Assembly: GCA_900766265.1 (NCBI GenBank)
Contig: CAAFUS010000013.1
Span: forward strand, 62,001 to 126,000
DNA from: Pseudomonadaceae bacterium
GTDB taxonomy: Bacteria; Pseudomonadota; Gammaproteobacteria; Pseudomonadales; Pseudomonadaceae
Length of the DNA stretch: 64,000 nt
Reading direction: 5' to 3'
The notes below the pieces were generated by a model. The model saw only the letters and a program-made list of their open reading frames with translations. It was not told the origin of the DNA and did not search any database. The position numbers and the translations under genes are program-made. The first letter of the stretch is position 1. The number at the start of each line of letters is the position of its first letter. This document shows positions 51,104 to 60,498 of this stretch, one piece after another.

Positions 51104-51883
51104 GTGCAGTATAGCCAGTCGAATCGACCGCCAGCCAAGCGTGGATCGGCGCGGTTTCGGCCCGGTCTGGTGCCCACGCTGGTGGTCATCCTGCTGCTGC
51201 CGGGGCTACTCTGGCTGGGCTTCTGGCAGCTCGAGCGCGGCGAGCAGAAGCGCGCACTGATCGAGCGGCAGGAGGCCCGCCAGCAGGCCGAGCCGGTCGG
51301 TCCGGAGCAGGTGGAGTCGCTGGGCGACCCGGCCTATGCCCGGGTGCAGCTGCAGGGTTCGTTCGACGCCGATCATAGCTTCCTGCTCGACAGCCGAACC
51401 CGAGACGGCCAGGTAGGGGTGGAGCTGTTGCAACCCTTCCAGGACCAGCCCAGCGGCCGCTGGGTGATGGTCAACCGCGGCTGGCTGCCCTGGCCCGATC
51501 GGCGCATACCGCCGGTATTCGAGACCCCCGACCTGCCGCTGAGGCTCACGGCCTGGGTCTACGCGCCCTCGGGTAAACCATTCGTGCTCAACCGCAGGCC
51601 CGCCGAAGGCTGGCCGCGGCTGGTCAACCATGTCGATGTGAACGAGCTGTGGGACACGCTGCAACGGGACGGGCTCGGCTACGAGGTCCGCTTGGAGCCG
51701 GGGCCAGCCGCCTATCGGGCGGACTGGCCGGTGACCACCATGCGTCCACAGCAACACATCGGCTATGCGGTGCAGTGGTTCGCGCTGGCCGCCGCCCTCA
51801 TTGCCCTGTTCGTCTATTTCGGCCTACACCAGGCCAAGGGAGACCGCCATGACCGCCATGAATCCGACCGTCGCGCCCCCTGA
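51104..51883 (+). CDS. SURF1 family protein (haem-A insertion/oxidase assembly)
   Basis: Two-helix membrane protein of about 259 residues. The family patterns are helix 1 with WLGFWQLERGEQKRALIE, a periplasmic domain with VMVNRGWLPWPDRR, and helix 2 near QHIGYAVQWFALAAALI. It helps deliver haem a to subunit I. The GTG at 51104 with GGAGG upstream is preferred; another GTG at 51101 and an ATG at 51074 are possible, the latter overlapping the divergent gene start. Confidence 0.88.
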   Translation: MQYSQSNRPPAKRGSARFRPGLVPTLVVILLLPGLLWLGFWQLERGEQKRALIERQEARQQAEPVGPEQVESLGDPAYARVQLQGSFDADHSFLLDSRTRDGQVGVELLQPFQDQPSGRWVMVNRGWLPWPDRRIPPVFETPDLPLRLTAWVYAPSGKPFVLNRRPAEGWPRLVNHVDVNELWDTLQRDGLGYEVRLEPGPAAYRADWPVTTMRPQQHIGYAVQWFALAAALIALFVYFGLHQAKGDRHDRHESDRRAP

Positions 51884-52433
51884 TCGCCGCCGCAGCCGTG
51901 GGCGCTGGCAACTGCTGGCGATCGTCGCGGTGGTGCTGGGGCCGATGCTGCTGGCCTCGAGCATGTACCGCTTCGGCTTCTGGGTGCCGCAGACACGCAC
52001 CTTCGACGGCGTGCTGATCGGCAACGGCCAGGGCCGTGCGGAGCTGGGTATCCTGGCGCCGGCCGACCCGCACTGGCAATTGCTGGTCACCGCGCCGGCG
52101 GGCTGCGCCGAGGACTGTAGGCAGTTGGTCTACCTGGCGCGGCAAATCCATGTGGGGTTGGGCAGGGAGGTCACCCGGGCGGTCCACGCGCTGGCCCTCG
52201 CCGAGCCGCTGGATGGCGCCTACGAGGCCAAGCTGACCGCCGAGTATCCCCAGCTCAAGCGCTACCCGCTCGAGCCGCAGGTCTATCGACGCAGCGGCCT
52301 GGGGCCGGCCGAGCCGCAGCTGTGGATCGTCGACCCGCACGGCAACCTGGTGCTGCGTTACGACGCCGGGACGCCTGGCAAGGCGATCCTGGAAGACCTG
52401 CGGCACCTGCTGAAAATCTCGCAGATAGGCTGA
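51849..52433 (+). CDS. Cox-operon membrane-anchored protein, unknown function
   Basis: Protein of 194 residues with one N-terminal membrane helix (about 22-38) and a soluble domain that looks thioredoxin-like (HWQLLVTAPAGCAEDCRQLVYLARQ with Cys-x-x-x-Cys), ending PQLWIVDPHGNLVLRYDAG. The C-x-x-x-C at the position of a redox or copper motif recalls SCO proteins, which suggests a copper-handling or disulfide role in oxidase assembly. The start overlaps the SURF1 gene end by 35 bases. Homologues occur at this place in other Pseudomonas. Confidence 0.75.
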   Translation: MTAMNPTVAPPDRRRSRGRWQLLAIVAVVLGPMLLASSMYRFGFWVPQTRTFDGVLIGNGQGRAELGILAPADPHWQLLVTAPAGCAEDCRQLVYLARQIHVGLGREVTRAVHALALAEPLDGAYEAKLTAEYPQLKRYPLEPQVYRRSGLGPAEPQLWIVDPHGNLVLRYDAGTPGKAILEDLRHLLKISQIG

Positions 52434-52518
52434 AACGATTCGAAAACCTCGCTGTTAAGCAGAAATTGGAATTACCGAAGCGGGTCACTGCCTAAGCGGG
52501 GACCTTCAGGAGAACCCG

Positions 52519-53586
52519 ATGGCCAGACCCGGATATCGTCTCGCCCTGCTTGCCACCGCGCTCACCGTGGTAGTGGTCCTGCTCGGCGCCTACACGCGCC
52601 TGACCCACGCCGGCCTCGGCTGTCCCGACTGGCCGGGCTGCTACGGATTCCTCGGCGTACCCATGAGCGAGCACAAGCAGAGCCTGGCTGCCGAACGCTT
52701 TCCCGATGCGCCGCTGGAGGTGCACAAGGGGTGGAACGAGATGATCCACCGCTACTTCGCCGGGGCGCTGGGGCTGGTCATTCTCGGTCTCGCGGTGCAG
52801 GCGGTGCGTCGGCGCCACACCCCCGGGCAACCCGTCCGGCTGCCGCTGTTGGTGCTCGCGGTGGTGATCGCACAGGCGATCTTCGGCATGTGGACAGTCA
52901 CCCTGCAGCTCTGGCCACAGGTGGTCACCGCGCATCTGCTGGGCGGCTTCGCCACGCTGAGCCTGCTGTTCCTGCTCTGTTTACGCCTGTCCGGAACGCA
53001 GGCGCCGTTGCCGGCCCTGCCGCGGCGGTTGCGGGCGTTCGCTGCGGTCGCGCTGTTGCTGGTCATCGGGCAAATAGCCCTGGGTGGCTGGGTCAGCGCC
53101 AACTACGCGGCGGTGGCCTGCGTCGACCTGCCGACCTGCCACGGCCAATGGTGGCCGGAGATGGATTTCGCCAACGGCTTCCATCTGACCCAGCACATCG
53201 GCCCCAACTACCTCGGCGGGATGCTCTACAACGAGGCCCGTACCGCGATCCACATGTCCCACCGCCTCGGTGCGCTGACCCTGACCCTGGTGCTGCTGGC
53301 GCTCGCCGCCATGCTCTGGCGCTACGGGCTTGGCCGGCTGGCCGCGCTGCTGGTGGCGGCGCTCGCCGTGCAGGTGACCCTCGGCATCAGCAACGTCCTG
53401 TTCCATCTGCCGCTCGCGGTCGCGGTGGGTCACAACGGCGGTGGTGCCGCGCTGCTGCTGGTACTGGTGTTGGTCAACTACCGGCTGCGGCCGCTTCGTG
53501 TCCACCAGCCCGAGAGCCTGGCCGCGACGACCCGCGTGCAGTTGGACCGGACCCGCCCCTTCCCTTTGCCCCAACGCACCTCATAA
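52519..53586 (+). CDS. ctaA: Haem A synthase (COX15/CtaA)
   Basis: Membrane protein of 355 residues with eight helices. It oxidises the C8 methyl of haem o to the formyl of haem a. Conserved haem-ligand and family motifs are YTRLTHAGLGCPDWPGC, HKGWNEMIHRYFA, and later IHMSHRLGALTL. CAGGAG lies just before the ATG. It precedes the haem O synthase gene by ten bases. Confidence 0.94.
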   Translation: MARPGYRLALLATALTVVVVLLGAYTRLTHAGLGCPDWPGCYGFLGVPMSEHKQSLAAERFPDAPLEVHKGWNEMIHRYFAGALGLVILGLAVQAVRRRHTPGQPVRLPLLVLAVVIAQAIFGMWTVTLQLWPQVVTAHLLGGFATLSLLFLLCLRLSGTQAPLPALPRRLRAFAAVALLLVIGQIALGGWVSANYAAVACVDLPTCHGQWWPEMDFANGFHLTQHIGPNYLGGMLYNEARTAIHMSHRLGALTLTLVLLALAAMLWRYGLGRLAALLVAALAVQVTLGISNVLFHLPLAVAVGHNGGGAALLLVLVLVNYRLRPLRVHQPESLAATTRVQLDRTRPFPLPQRTS

Positions 53587-53596
53587 GGAGAACACC

Positions 53597-54496
53597 ATGG
53601 CCACGCTAGTCAGAGAACGATCGGCCAGTGCCGGCTGGCGCGACTACCTGGAGCTGACCAAGCCCAAGGTGGTGGTGCTGATGCTGATCACCTCGCTGGT
53701 CGGGATGTTTCTCGCCACGCGTTCAGGTGTGCCCTGGACGGTCCTGCTGTTCGGCAACCTCGGCATCGCCCTGTGCGCCGGGGGCGCGGCGGCGGTGAAT
53801 CACGTGGTGGATCGGCGCATCGACGCGGTCATGGCGCGTACGCATCGCCGCCCGCTGGCCGAGGGTAGGGTCGGGCCCGTGCCAGCGCTGCTCTTTGCGC
53901 TGGCGCTGAGCGCGGCGGGCATGGCCTTGATGCTGACCTTCACCAATGCGCTGGCGGCCTGGCTCACGCTGGCCTCGCTGGTTGGCTACGCGGTGATCTA
54001 CACGGGTTTTCTCAAGCGCGCGACGCCGCAGAACATCGTCATCGGTGGGCTGGCCGGGGCGGCGCCGCCATTGCTTGGTTGGGTGGCTGTCACCGGTCAT
54101 GTAACGGCCGAACCGCTGTTGCTGGTGCTGATCATCTTCGCCTGGACGCCACCGCACTTCTGGGCGCTGGCCATTCACCGCAAGGCCGAATACGCCGAGG
54201 CCGACGTGCCCATGCTGCCAGTGACCCATGGCGTGCAGTACACCAAGGTTCACATCCTGCTCTACACCGCGATGCTGCTGGCGGTGAGCTTCATGCCCTT
54301 CGCCATCCACATGAGCGGCTGGCTGTACCTGGCGGCCGCGACCCTGCTGGGCGCGCGCTTTCTCTACTGGACCATCGCGCTGTACCGTGAAAGCCGGCCG
54401 CATGCGGCCATCGGTACCTTCAAGTTCAGCATCTACTACCTGTTCCTGCTGTTCATCGCGCTGCTGGTGGATCACTATCTGATGCTTGCCCTCTGA
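53597..54496 (+). CDS. ctaB: Haem O synthase (protohaem IX farnesyltransferase)
   Basis: Membrane prenyltransferase of 299 residues (UbiA superfamily) with about nine helices. It adds a farnesyl group to haem b. The aspartate-rich motifs are NHVVDRRIDAVMARTHRRPL and the second DxxxD-like site near EYAEADVPMLPV. AAGGAG lies eight bases before the ATG. Also called cyoE; ctaB is chosen because of the haem-A context. Confidence 0.94.
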   Translation: MATLVRERSASAGWRDYLELTKPKVVVLMLITSLVGMFLATRSGVPWTVLLFGNLGIALCAGGAAAVNHVVDRRIDAVMARTHRRPLAEGRVGPVPALLFALALSAAGMALMLTFTNALAAWLTLASLVGYAVIYTGFLKRATPQNIVIGGLAGAAPPLLGWVAVTGHVTAEPLLLVLIIFAWTPPHFWALAIHRKAEYAEADVPMLPVTHGVQYTKVHILLYTAMLLAVSFMPFAIHMSGWLYLAAATLLGARFLYWTIALYRESRPHAAIGTFKFSIYYLFLLFIALLVDHYLMLAL

Positions 54497-54510
54497 CCCG
54501 CAGGCTTTCG

Positions 54511-55146
54511 ATGACCCGCATTCAAAAGACCGTGGTGGTGCTTGTTGCCGTGGTAGCCCTGGTGGTTGGGCTGACCGTGAACCGGGTGCTCAACAGCAGC
54601 GCCCAGGCCAACCCGGCAGCGTTGCTCGATGCCGGTATCGTGCTCCTGCCGCAGACGCGGCCCATGCCGGACCTGAGCCTCACCGACGAGAACGGCCAAC
54701 CGGTGCAGCTCGACCAGCTGGAGGGCCGCTGGACGCTGCTGTTCTTCGGCTACACCTTCTGTCCGGATATCTGCCCGGCCACCCTGGCCGAGCTACGCCA
54801 GCTCCGCAGCGGGCTGCCCGAAGCGCTGCGCGACCGGGTGCAGCCGATCCTGGTGACCGTCGACCCGCACCGCGACACGCCTGAGCAGCTCAAGCAGTAC
54901 CTGGGCTTCTTCGGGGCGGGCTTCAAGGGCATGACCGGACCGATGGAAGGCATCCAGACGCTGGCCGATGCCGTGGGCATTCCCTTCATCCCGGCCGACA
55001 CCTCTAAGGAAAACTACACGGTCGATCACAGCGGCAATCTCGCCCTGATCGGCCCCGACGGCGCGCAGCATGGCTTCATCCGGGCGCCGCTCAAGACCGA
55101 CAAGCTGGCCGAGCAGCTGCCGAAGCTGATCGGGCGCGACGGTTAG
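54511..55146 (+). CDS. SCO family copper chaperone (SCO1/SenC)
   Basis: Membrane-anchored thioredoxin-fold protein of 211 residues that helps build the CuA centre. The copper ligands are C84 and C88 in TFCPDICPAT and the His in YTVDHSGNLAL. One N-terminal helix (about 8-24). Starts 14 bases after ctaB and ends the operon. Confidence 0.92.
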   Translation: MTRIQKTVVVLVAVVALVVGLTVNRVLNSSAQANPAALLDAGIVLLPQTRPMPDLSLTDENGQPVQLDQLEGRWTLLFFGYTFCPDICPATLAELRQLRSGLPEALRDRVQPILVTVDPHRDTPEQLKQYLGFFGAGFKGMTGPMEGIQTLADAVGIPFIPADTSKENYTVDHSGNLALIGPDGAQHGFIRAPLKTDKLAEQLPKLIGRDG

Positions 55147-55167
55147 CGAAGCGCCCGCAGCGACCGG

Positions 55168-57360
55168 TCAGATCGACCAGACCACATTGACCGACGCGTT
55201 GCGCCCCGGCTGGGTCAGGCGGTCGAGGTTGGCCGGCGCGAGAAAGCCCGCCTCGCCGGTGCTGTCGTAGCCCCGCACGTCATCCCACAGCCAGTATTTC
55301 TTGTCGGCCAGGTTGTAGAGCCCGGCGTTGACCGTGATGTCCGGCGTGAGGCGGTAGTAGCCGGTCAGGTCGACCACGCCGAAACCAGGGGTGCGGAGCT
55401 GGGTGGTGCCGTCCGCGGCGTTGTAGGTGGTGTCGTCGACGCGGGTCTTGCGGCGTACCAGCGTCCAGTTGAGCAGGGCGCCAAAGGTGCCCTGGGCCTG
55501 GTCGTAGCCCAGGCCGAACACGCCGGTGAGCGGGTTGACGCTGTTGATCGGCCGGCCGCTGTCGCGGTTCTCGCCCCAGGCATAGGCGACCGAGCCCTGA
55601 GTGTAGAGTCCCGCCGGCAGGCCGAAGGCGTCCAGTTCAAGCCGCCCCTGGGCCTCGGCGCCGCGGATCACCGCCTTGTCGATGTTGGTGGACTGGAAGG
55701 TGGTGTAGCTGCCGCCGCCGCCCAGCGCATCCTCTTCGATGAAGTCGCGGTAGCGGTTGTAGAAGGCCGCCAGGCCGAAGCGGCCATAGTCGAAGCGCCC
55801 GCGCAGACCCACTTCGATGCCCTTGCTGGTTTCCGGGTCGAGGCTCGAGTTGCCGATGACCTGGTAGCCGCCGCTGTCGTTGGTGAAGTTGCCATACAGC
55901 GCCTTGGCCGTGGGCGTGCGAAAGCCTTCGGCGTACTGGCCGTAGAGGCTGTACTGGTCGCTCAGGGCGTAGGTGATGCCGAGTTTGGGTGAGACGCGGT
56001 GCCAGGTCTTATCGTCCAGGTCGATCTCGTCGGCGGCGACCGTGGACAGGTAGGCCGCGGTGGCCTTCGGGTCAAGGGTCTCGTGGTCGTAGCGCAGCCC
56101 CGGCAGGAAGGTCCATCGTCCGATTTCAATGCTGTCCTGAACGAACAGGCCCCAGGTCTTCACGGTAGGATCGGGGAAGTCACTGGCATATAGCGTCGTG
56201 TTTGTCCCGGTGCGCAGGCCGGTTACGTCGCTGTGCTCGTAGCTCAAGCCGTAGGTCAGCAGGTGTGCAGTCGAGCCGATCTCAAACGCCTTATCGAACT
56301 GGTTGTCGAGTTTCCAGCTCTGCTCTTGATAGGTGGTCTTGCGGTATCGGCTCGACGCGCTGTTGGGCTGATAGGTGCGCTCGTCGATCCCGGCGTTCTG
56401 GTAGCTAAGCCGTGCGCTCCAGCTGTCGGCGAGCGGTGCGTTGAAGGCCAATCGATTTTCCAGGCTGTAGCGCTCTCGCTCGATTTCATTGACCACGTTT
56501 CGACCGAGATAAGCTTGGGTGGGGCGGCCAAACAGGACAGTCGGCGAGCTCAGGATGTCGCCGTCCATGCGCGCGCGGTAATGCTCGTAGGTCAGCTTGA
56601 GTGCGTTGTCCTCGCCATAGCGGTAGCCGAGTTTGGCCAGCACGTTGTAGGCCTCGTTGTCCTCGGGGTTGGCCTCGCTGCGCTCGGTGCCGGTACCGCC
56701 CACGTTGCCCCGGGTCTCGGTTTCCTGCCCGCTGCGCCTGCTGTAGTGGAGCAGCCCCTCGAACGCATCCTGGCGACCGGCGACGGTGGCCGAGCCCAGC
56801 CAGCTCCCGTCGGCCGAGCTGTAGCCGGTCTTGAAGCGCGCGCCGACATCCTTGCCGGGCTTGATGATGTCGTCGGGATTGATCGTGAAGTAGCTGACGG
56901 CGCCTCCGATGGCATTGCTGCCGTACAACGCCGAGGCGGGGCCGTGGAGGATTTCTACCGCACGGATGATCTCCGGGTCGACGTAGTTACGCCGGGTATT
57001 GGCATAGGGTCCGAAGGCGTAGGCGTCGGGCACCTCAACGCCGTCGATCTGGGTCAGCACGCGATTGCCGTCGATACCGCGGACGTTGTAGCCGCTGAGG
57101 CCCGACGCGTGCCCGGTACCCGATACCGAGACACCCGGCTGGTCGCGGACCAGGTCCTTGATGCTGTTGACGTTGCGCTGGTCGAGCGCCTGCCGCTCGA
57201 TGACCGAGACGCTGGCCGGGACATCGTCCACCGAGGCCTGGGTGCGGGTCGCGCTGATGGTGGTACTGGGCAACTGCATGGGTTCGGCGAAGGCCGCCGC
57301 CGGGGCGAAGGCCAGTAAGGCGAGGCTGGAGCCTAGGGAACGGTGAGACATGGGCTTCAT
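55168..57360 (-). CDS. phuR: TonB-dependent haem/haemoglobin receptor
   Basis: Outer-membrane receptor of 730 residues from ATG 57360 (AGGA upstream; 15 further in-frame codons). Signal peptide to about residue 25, then a TonB-box-like segment (TTISATRT), a plug domain (VNSIKDLVRDQPGVSVSG, NVRGIDGNRV, LHGPASALYGSNAIGG) and a beta-barrel ending in NVVWSI with a typical final aromatic-to-hydrophobic strand. It is divergent from phuSTUV, with a Fur-like site between. The level of similarity to PhuR cannot be measured here, but the context supports the symbol. Confidence 0.9.
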   Translation of the reverse strand: MKPMSHRSLGSSLALLAFAPAAAFAEPMQLPSTTISATRTQASVDDVPASVSVIERQALDQRNVNSIKDLVRDQPGVSVSGTGHASGLSGYNVRGIDGNRVLTQIDGVEVPDAYAFGPYANTRRNYVDPEIIRAVEILHGPASALYGSNAIGGAVSYFTINPDDIIKPGKDVGARFKTGYSSADGSWLGSATVAGRQDAFEGLLHYSRRSGQETETRGNVGGTGTERSEANPEDNEAYNVLAKLGYRYGEDNALKLTYEHYRARMDGDILSSPTVLFGRPTQAYLGRNVVNEIERERYSLENRLAFNAPLADSWSARLSYQNAGIDERTYQPNSASSRYRKTTYQEQSWKLDNQFDKAFEIGSTAHLLTYGLSYEHSDVTGLRTGTNTTLYASDFPDPTVKTWGLFVQDSIEIGRWTFLPGLRYDHETLDPKATAAYLSTVAADEIDLDDKTWHRVSPKLGITYALSDQYSLYGQYAEGFRTPTAKALYGNFTNDSGGYQVIGNSSLDPETSKGIEVGLRGRFDYGRFGLAAFYNRYRDFIEEDALGGGGSYTTFQSTNIDKAVIRGAEAQGRLELDAFGLPAGLYTQGSVAYAWGENRDSGRPINSVNPLTGVFGLGYDQAQGTFGALLNWTLVRRKTRVDDTTYNAADGTTQLRTPGFGVVDLTGYYRLTPDITVNAGLYNLADKKYWLWDDVRGYDSTGEAGFLAPANLDRLTQPGRNASVNVVWSI

Positions 57361-57417
57361 GGGTGCATTCCTGTGCAAGGTGGCGGGGCAGATCCTAGGC
57401 CGCAATTCCTTTGATGT

Positions 57418-57446
57418 AAATCATTCTCATTTGATAATGAGAGTGA
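57418..57446. promoter_or_regulatory. Fur box between phuR and phuS
   Basis: AATCATT-CTCATTTGATAATGAGAG contains the inverted repeat CTCATT/AATGAG and the half-sites GATAATGA and AATCATT of the Fur consensus. It is placed 58 bases before phuR and 73 before phuS, so Fur could repress both. A TTGAT-N4-ATCAT sequence (57411-57424), close to the ANR consensus, overlaps its left end. Confidence 0.8.
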
Positions 57447-57518
57447 ATTGCTTGTAAGCTGGTCCGCCTCGGCCCGCTGCCGGGCCATCCCCTTTCTCTT
57501 CTCAAGGAAGCTCAAGAG

Positions 57519-58577
57519 ATGTCACTCACCGCTTCTCTTTCCACGCTGTACCAGAACTGGCAGACCCTGCGTCAGGCGCAGCCGGTGCTGCGGGCACGCG
57601 ATGCGGCTGCGACCCTGGGGGTCAGCGAGGCCGAACTGATGGCCAGCCGCCTGGGTATCGACGCCGTGCGCCTGCAGCCGAAATGGCGCGAATTGCTCCC
57701 GGCCCTCGGATCGCTGGGTTGGATCATGGCCCTGACTCGCAATGAGCATTGCGTGCACGAGCGCAAGGGCGTCTACCGCGAGGTCACCATCGGCGGCAAC
57801 GGGCAGATGGGCCTGGTGGTCTCGCCCGATATCGACCTGCGGTTGTTCCTCGCCGGTTGGAGCAGCGCCTTCGCGGTGAACGAGCAGACCTCGCGCGGTA
57901 TGCAGCGCAGCCTCCAGGTGTTCGATCGCCAGGGCGTCGCGGTGCACAAGGTGTACCTCACCGAGAACAGTGACCTGGATGCCTGGACGGCGCTGACCGA
58001 GTGCTTCGCCGAGCCTGACCAGAGCATGCCGCTGGACCTGCAGCCACGCGAGCCGGCGCCCGCCGCCCGCCCCGACGAGGCCGTCGACGTCGACGTGCTG
58101 CGCCTGGGTTGGGCCGAACTCAAGGACACTCACCACTTCTTCGCCCTGCTGAAGAAACACGGCGTGCAGCGCACCCAGGCGCTGCGGCTGGCCGGGCGGG
58201 ACTGGGCCGAACGCCTGCCGCTGACCGAGCTGCCGATGCTGTTCGAAAACGCGGCCGCCTCGCAGGTGCCGATCATGGTCTTCGTTGGCAACCGTCACTG
58301 CATCCAGATCCACACCGGCCCGGTGAACAGCCTTCGCTGGTTGGATCACTGGTTCAACGTCCTGGACCCGGACTTCAACCTGCATCTGGACGTGCGTGGC
58401 GTGACCGAGCTGTGGCGCGTGCGCAAGCCGAGCAGCGACGGTGTCATCACCAGCTGGGAGGCTTTCGACGCCCAGGGCGAGCTGGTCGTGCAGCTGTTCG
58501 GGGCGCGCAAGCCGGGGATCCCCGAACGGGAAGACTGGCGCGCGCTGGCCGAGGCGCCGGCTGCCGTGGAGGCCTGA
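57519..58577 (+). CDS. phuS: Cytoplasmic haem-trafficking protein
   Basis: Protein of 352 residues of the HemS/PhuS/ChuX family made of two repeats. It carries haem from the inner-membrane transporter to haem oxygenase. The axial-ligand region is ELKDTHHFFALLKKHGVQR. First gene of the phuSTUV operon, two bases from the phuT start. Iron control by the upstream Fur box is inferred. Confidence 0.92.
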   Translation: MSLTASLSTLYQNWQTLRQAQPVLRARDAAATLGVSEAELMASRLGIDAVRLQPKWRELLPALGSLGWIMALTRNEHCVHERKGVYREVTIGGNGQMGLVVSPDIDLRLFLAGWSSAFAVNEQTSRGMQRSLQVFDRQGVAVHKVYLTENSDLDAWTALTECFAEPDQSMPLDLQPREPAPAARPDEAVDVDVLRLGWAELKDTHHFFALLKKHGVQRTQALRLAGRDWAERLPLTELPMLFENAAASQVPIMVFVGNRHCIQIHTGPVNSLRWLDHWFNVLDPDFNLHLDVRGVTELWRVRKPSSDGVITSWEAFDAQGELVVQLFGARKPGIPEREDWRALAEAPAAVEA

Positions 58578-58579
58578 GC

Positions 58580-59464
58580 ATGCGTGCCTGGCTCGGGGGC
58601 GTCCTGTTGGGACTCGTTTGCAGCGTCGCGGCTCACGGTGAGCCGTTGCCCCAGCGCTGGGTCAGCGCCGGCGGCTCGCTGACCGAATGGATCGCAATTC
58701 TCGGCGGCGAGTCCAGGCTGGTGGGCGTCGACACCACCAGCCAGCATCCGGCCTCGGTGCAGGCGCTGCCGAGCATCGGCTACCAGCGCCAGCTGGCCGC
58801 CGAGGGGATCCTCGCGTTGCGCCCGGACGTGCTCGTCGGCAGCGAGGAAATGGGTCCGCCCACGGTGCTCGATCAGTTGCGCGGGGCGGGCGTGCAGGTA
58901 GTGACGTTCTCGGCGGAGCCGGACCTGGCGAGCCTGTCGGGCACCCTCGAACGGCTCGGGCGACTGCTCGGCGAGCCGGCCCGGGCCTCGCAGTCGTTCG
59001 AGGAGTACCGGCAGCGCCTGGCGCGCCAGGCCGACTGGGTCGCCGCGGCGCAGACGTCCGCCGAAGCGCCCGGCGTGTTGCTGCTGTTCGGCCAGGGCGG
59101 CGGCAACCTGCTGGCGGGCGGGCAGGGCACCAGCGCCGACTGGCTGATCGAGCGGGCCGGCGGGCGCAACCTGGCTGGCCATCACGGCTTCAAGCCGCTT
59201 TCCAGCGAGACCCTGGCCGCGCTCGACCCGGACGTGCTGATCGTCACCGATCGCAGCCTCGCCGGCGCCGCGATGCGCGAGGCGCTGCTGGCCCGGCACC
59301 CGGCGCTGGCCTCGTTGCGCGCCGTGCGCGAGTCGCGGATCTACAGCCTCGATCCGACCTTGCTGGTCGGTGGCCTCGGGCCGCGTCTGCCCGCCGAGCT
59401 GGCGGCCTTGGCGGCAGCCTTTTATCCTCACGCCCAGGCCCTGACCACCGACGTACCCCGATGA
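58580..59464 (+). CDS. phuT: Haem ABC transporter substrate-binding protein
   Basis: Periplasmic protein of 294 residues with a signal peptide (to about residue 20). RWVSAGGSLTEWIAILGGE and the haem-ligand region SIGYQRQLAAEGILALRPDV are typical of the PhuT/ShuT type. GGAGG precedes the ATG. The last four bases overlap the permease start (ATGA at 59461-59464). Confidence 0.92.
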   Translation: MRAWLGGVLLGLVCSVAAHGEPLPQRWVSAGGSLTEWIAILGGESRLVGVDTTSQHPASVQALPSIGYQRQLAAEGILALRPDVLVGSEEMGPPTVLDQLRGAGVQVVTFSAEPDLASLSGTLERLGRLLGEPARASQSFEEYRQRLARQADWVAAAQTSAEAPGVLLLFGQGGGNLLAGGQGTSADWLIERAGGRNLAGHHGFKPLSSETLAALDPDVLIVTDRSLAGAAMREALLARHPALASLRAVRESRIYSLDPTLLVGGLGPRLPAELAALAAAFYPHAQALTTDVPR

Positions 59465-60498
59465 CCCCTGTCCTGCCCACGCGCCTGCTGTTCGTACTGC
59501 TGGCGCTTCTCCTGCTGCTCGCCGTCTGGCTGTCCCTGGCGCTGGGGCCGGTGAGCCTCGCGCCGGGCGATACCTGGCGCGCCGTGCTCAGCCTGGCGGG
59601 CCTGGGCGAGTCCCATCCGAGGCTCGCCCAGGCGGAACTCATCCTCGGGCAGATCCGCCTGCCGCGCACCCTGCTGGGACTTGCGGTGGGCGCGGTGCTG
59701 GCACTGACCGGAGTGGCGATGCAGGGGCTGTTCCGCAACCCGCTGGCCGACCCGGGGCTGATCGGCGTCTCCAGCGGTGCCGCCCTCGGCGCGGCCGTGG
59801 CGATCGTCTTCGGCTCCGCGTTGGGGGGCCTGCCGGCGGCATTCGAGCCCTATCTGCTGTCGGCGAGCGCCTTCGCCGGCGGGCTGGCGGTCACCGCCAC
59901 GGTCTATCGCCTGGGCCGCCGCGATGGCCAGACCAGCGTCGCCACCATGCTGCTCGCCGGCATCGCGCTGACCGCCCTGGCCGGCGCCGCCATCGGCCTG
60001 TTCACCTATCTCGCCGACGACGCCACCCTGCGTACCCTGACCTTCTGGAACCTGGGCAGCCTCAATGGCGCCAGTTACGCCCGGCTTTGGCCGCTGCTGC
60101 TGATCGCCGCGGCGGTGGCGCTGTGGCTGCCACGCCGCGCGGCGGCGCTCAATGCCCTGCTGCTGGGCGAATCCGAGGCGCGCCATCTTGGCTTTTCGGT
60201 GGAACGGCTCAAGCGCGAGCTGGTGTTTCTCACCGCCATAGGTGTCGGTGCGGCGGTGGCGGCGGCGGGGCTGATCGGCTTCATCGGTCTGGTTGTGCCC
60301 CACCTGATTCGTCTGCTCAGTGGGCCGGACCACCGCGTGCTGCTGCCCGCCGCGGCGCTGGCCGGCGCCAGCCTGCTGCTGCTGGCCGATCTGCTGGCGC
60401 GGCTGCTCCTGGCGCCGGCCGAGTTGCCCATCGGTATCGTCACCGCGCTGCTGGGGGCGCCGTTCTTCCTGTTCCTGCTGGTGCGGGGGCGCAGCTGA
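59461..60498 (+). CDS. phuU: Haem ABC transporter permease
   Basis: FecCD-family inner-membrane permease of 345 residues with about ten helices. The characteristic segments are RLPRTLLGLAVGAVLALTG, GLIGVSSGAALGA, and GLIGFIGLVVPHLIRLLSG. It pairs with the downstream ATPase. The start overlaps phuT and the end abuts phuV. Confidence 0.93.
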   Translation: MTPVLPTRLLFVLLALLLLLAVWLSLALGPVSLAPGDTWRAVLSLAGLGESHPRLAQAELILGQIRLPRTLLGLAVGAVLALTGVAMQGLFRNPLADPGLIGVSSGAALGAAVAIVFGSALGGLPAAFEPYLLSASAFAGGLAVTATVYRLGRRDGQTSVATMLLAGIALTALAGAAIGLFTYLADDATLRTLTFWNLGSLNGASYARLWPLLLIAAAVALWLPRRAAALNALLLGESEARHLGFSVERLKRELVFLTAIGVGAAVAAAGLIGFIGLVVPHLIRLLSGPDHRVLLPAAALAGASLLLLADLLARLLLAPAELPIGIVTALLGAPFFLFLLVRGRS

